DNA of 7,500 bases from Thermoguttaceae bacterium (lineage in GTDB: Bacteria; Planctomycetota; Planctomycetia; Pirellulales; Thermoguttaceae): positions 1 through 7,500 of the forward strand of contig JAQVID010000132.1 in NCBI GenBank assembly GCA_028695865.1, written 5' to 3'. The notes under the pieces were generated by a model. It did no database searches. It saw only the letters and a program-made list of their open reading frames with translations, and was not told the origin of the DNA. This document shows positions 6,535 to 7,500 of this stretch, in pieces (the first letter of the stretch is position 1; every line of letters starts with the position of its first letter). Position numbers and translations under genes: made by a program.

Positions 6535-6553
6535 TATTTGCCAAGGTAAATGG

Positions 6554-7357
6554 ATGACAGAAAAAAAATCGCTTATGCCTGCGGCTGAATTATCGATTCG
6601 GTTGATTAAATTGTTTGCTTCAGAACAACGGCCATTGCGGCTGAATGAGATTGTCGAGGGACTGGATACGAATCAGGCGACGACCATTCGGCTTCTTTCT
6701 GTTTTCGAACAACAGGAATGGGTTCAGCGAATCGGGGCAAAAGGACCATATCGACTCACTTACCTGCCGGTATATTATATAGGACAAGCGTTGAGCGGCA
6801 GTCGGCTGGCGACGCTTGCCACTCCGTTTATTGAGAAGTTGACAAAACAGATAAATTGTATGGCCGTGCTTTCTGTTCCGGATGAACATTTGGTTACGTG
6901 TGTCGTCTGTGAAAACGCAAGTCATCCGATTCGGGTTTCGTCGGAGGTCGGATGTCAGTATCAGTATCACAGTGACGCGGCGGGAAAAGCGATTGTTCCC
7001 TGGATGACACCGGAATTCATTGATCGCATTCTTTCGGAAGACCTGCAAAAACACAGTAAAAATACGATCACGGACCCGGTAAAACTTCGTAAAGAATTTG
7101 CCCGGATTCGCAAGCAGGGTTATGCGCTCGATATAGAAGAACACTATCAGGGAATCATTTGTCTTGGCGTTCCGGTCTTCGATCATCATAACCAGTGCGT
7201 TGGTTCGGTCACGATCGCGTCGCTGACATTTTACGACACGCCACAAACGCTCGTGACCAACAAAAAAGACGCTGTCATGGCCGCGGGCGAATCGATCAGC
7301 CGCCTCATGGGGTACGCCGGTCCGTATCCGGCATCAGAATCACTTCTTGATCAATGA
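6554..7357 (+). CDS. IclR-family transcriptional regulator
   Basis: This 267-residue protein has the usual two-domain IclR layout and length. The N-terminal winged helix-turn-helix spans about 8-69, with the helix-turn-helix at about 30-53 (LNEIVEGLDTNQATTIRLL) and the wing ending KGPYRL. The C-terminal effector-binding domain (about 80-258) shows the family landmarks HSDAAGKAIVPWM (139-151) and GYALDIEEHYQGIICLGVPVFD (from 189). Family members act as dimers and sense small metabolites, often sugars or aromatic acids; the ligand here cannot be told. AAGG seven bases before ATG 6554 supports the start. A secreted-protein gene begins 17 bases after the stop, so the two are probably one transcript, and the regulator may control that gene and itself. 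Confidence 0.93.
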   Translation: MTEKKSLMPAAELSIRLIKLFASEQRPLRLNEIVEGLDTNQATTIRLLSVFEQQEWVQRIGAKGPYRLTYLPVYYIGQALSGSRLATLATPFIEKLTKQINCMAVLSVPDEHLVTCVVCENASHPIRVSSEVGCQYQYHSDAAGKAIVPWMTPEFIDRILSEDLQKHSKNTITDPVKLRKEFARIRKQGYALDIEEHYQGIICLGVPVFDHHNQCVGSVTIASLTFYDTPQTLVTNKKDAVMAAGESISRLMGYAGPYPASESLLDQ

Positions 7358-7374
7358 GAAAGGACAACATCGAA

Positions 7375-7500
7375 ATGAGCAGAGTAACACGACGAATATT
7401 TCTGAGCCGGGCCATGACAGGAGCCGGGGCGGTTGCCCTGCCGCTTCTTGTCACGGGCAAAACCCTCGGACTCGACGGGGGTGTATCGGCCAACGAACGT
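7375..7500 (+). CDS. Tat-exported protein, N-terminus only (probable Gfo/Idh/MocA-type oxidoreductase)
   Basis: The gene runs off the right edge; only 42 residues are visible. They form a twin-arginine signal: TRRIFLSR (residues 5-12), then a hydrophobic stretch (GAGAVALPLLVTG, 16-28), then KTLGLDGGVSANER. The protein is thus predicted to be exported folded through the Tat pathway. In planctomycetes a leader of this form ending in a LGLDG...ANER-like segment often precedes a secreted Gfo/Idh/MocA NAD(P)-dependent oxidoreductase, but the Rossmann motif would lie beyond the window, so that call is inference. AGGA ten bases before ATG 7375 is the ribosome binding site. It sits 17 bases after the IclR gene, suggesting co-transcription. 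Confidence 0.8.
   Translation, partial: MSRVTRRIFLSRAMTGAGAVALPLLVTGKTLGLDGGVSANER

Larger units (their letters stand above)
5799..6553. other. Structured gene-free region between alaS and the IclR gene
   Basis: These 755 bases hold no convincing gene. In order they contain a long imperfect hairpin (5828-5885), a small direct repeat of ATGCCGCG (5903-5910 and 5915-5922), repeat copies B and C, a 19-bp tandem array (6119-6232), about 230 bases with no feature I recognise, and the promoter and palindrome of the IclR gene. Open frames on the - strand at 5818-6015 and 6182-6544 overlap these repeats and lack a ribosome binding site or family resemblance. Confidence 0.65.

Noticed and set aside
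6182..6544. 120-residue open frame on the - strand
   Set aside because: It ends in the tandem array, covers the IclR promoter, starts with TTG and lacks a ribosome binding site.

Overview
The window most likely comes from a planctomycete (Planctomycetota, Pirellulales-like). The evidence is the close-to-typical planctomycete form of its alanyl-tRNA synthetase, a secreted right-handed beta-helix carbohydrate-active protein, and a twin-arginine leader of the kind that precedes secreted Gfo/Idh/MocA oxidoreductases in this phylum. The taxonomic call is made by recognition, not by a search. Base composition is close to even, and all four supported genes lie on the + strand.

Layout: bases 1-501 contain no gene. 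They hold one copy of a dispersed hairpin-rich repeat (copy A, about 123-190), a plausible promoter (385-413) and a 16-bp perfect palindrome (436-451) in the leader of the first gene. Bases 502-2637 encode a secreted 711-residue beta-helix protein, probably a glycoside hydrolase or lyase related to GH141/GH120-type enzymes. Bases 2638-3176 are intergenic, with a small inverted repeat and an AT-rich promoter-like run before alaS. Bases 3177-5798 encode complete alanyl-tRNA synthetase. Bases 5799-6553 are an unusually structured non-coding stretch: a long imperfect hairpin, two further repeat copies (B and C) about 100 bp apart, a tandem array of 19-bp units, and then a near-consensus sigma70-type promoter with an AT palindrome. 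Bases 6554-7357 encode an IclR-family regulator. Seventeen bases after its stop, a Tat-exported protein begins and runs off the window.

Functionally, alaS is a housekeeping gene between two loci probably concerned with sugar or polysaccharide use: the beta-helix enzyme, and an IclR regulator apparently co-transcribed with a secreted, probably oxidoreductase, gene. No rRNA, tRNA, transposase, CRISPR array or defence gene is visible. The least explained content is non-coding: the three-copy repeat and the 19-bp tandem array. I see no convincing new multi-gene system.
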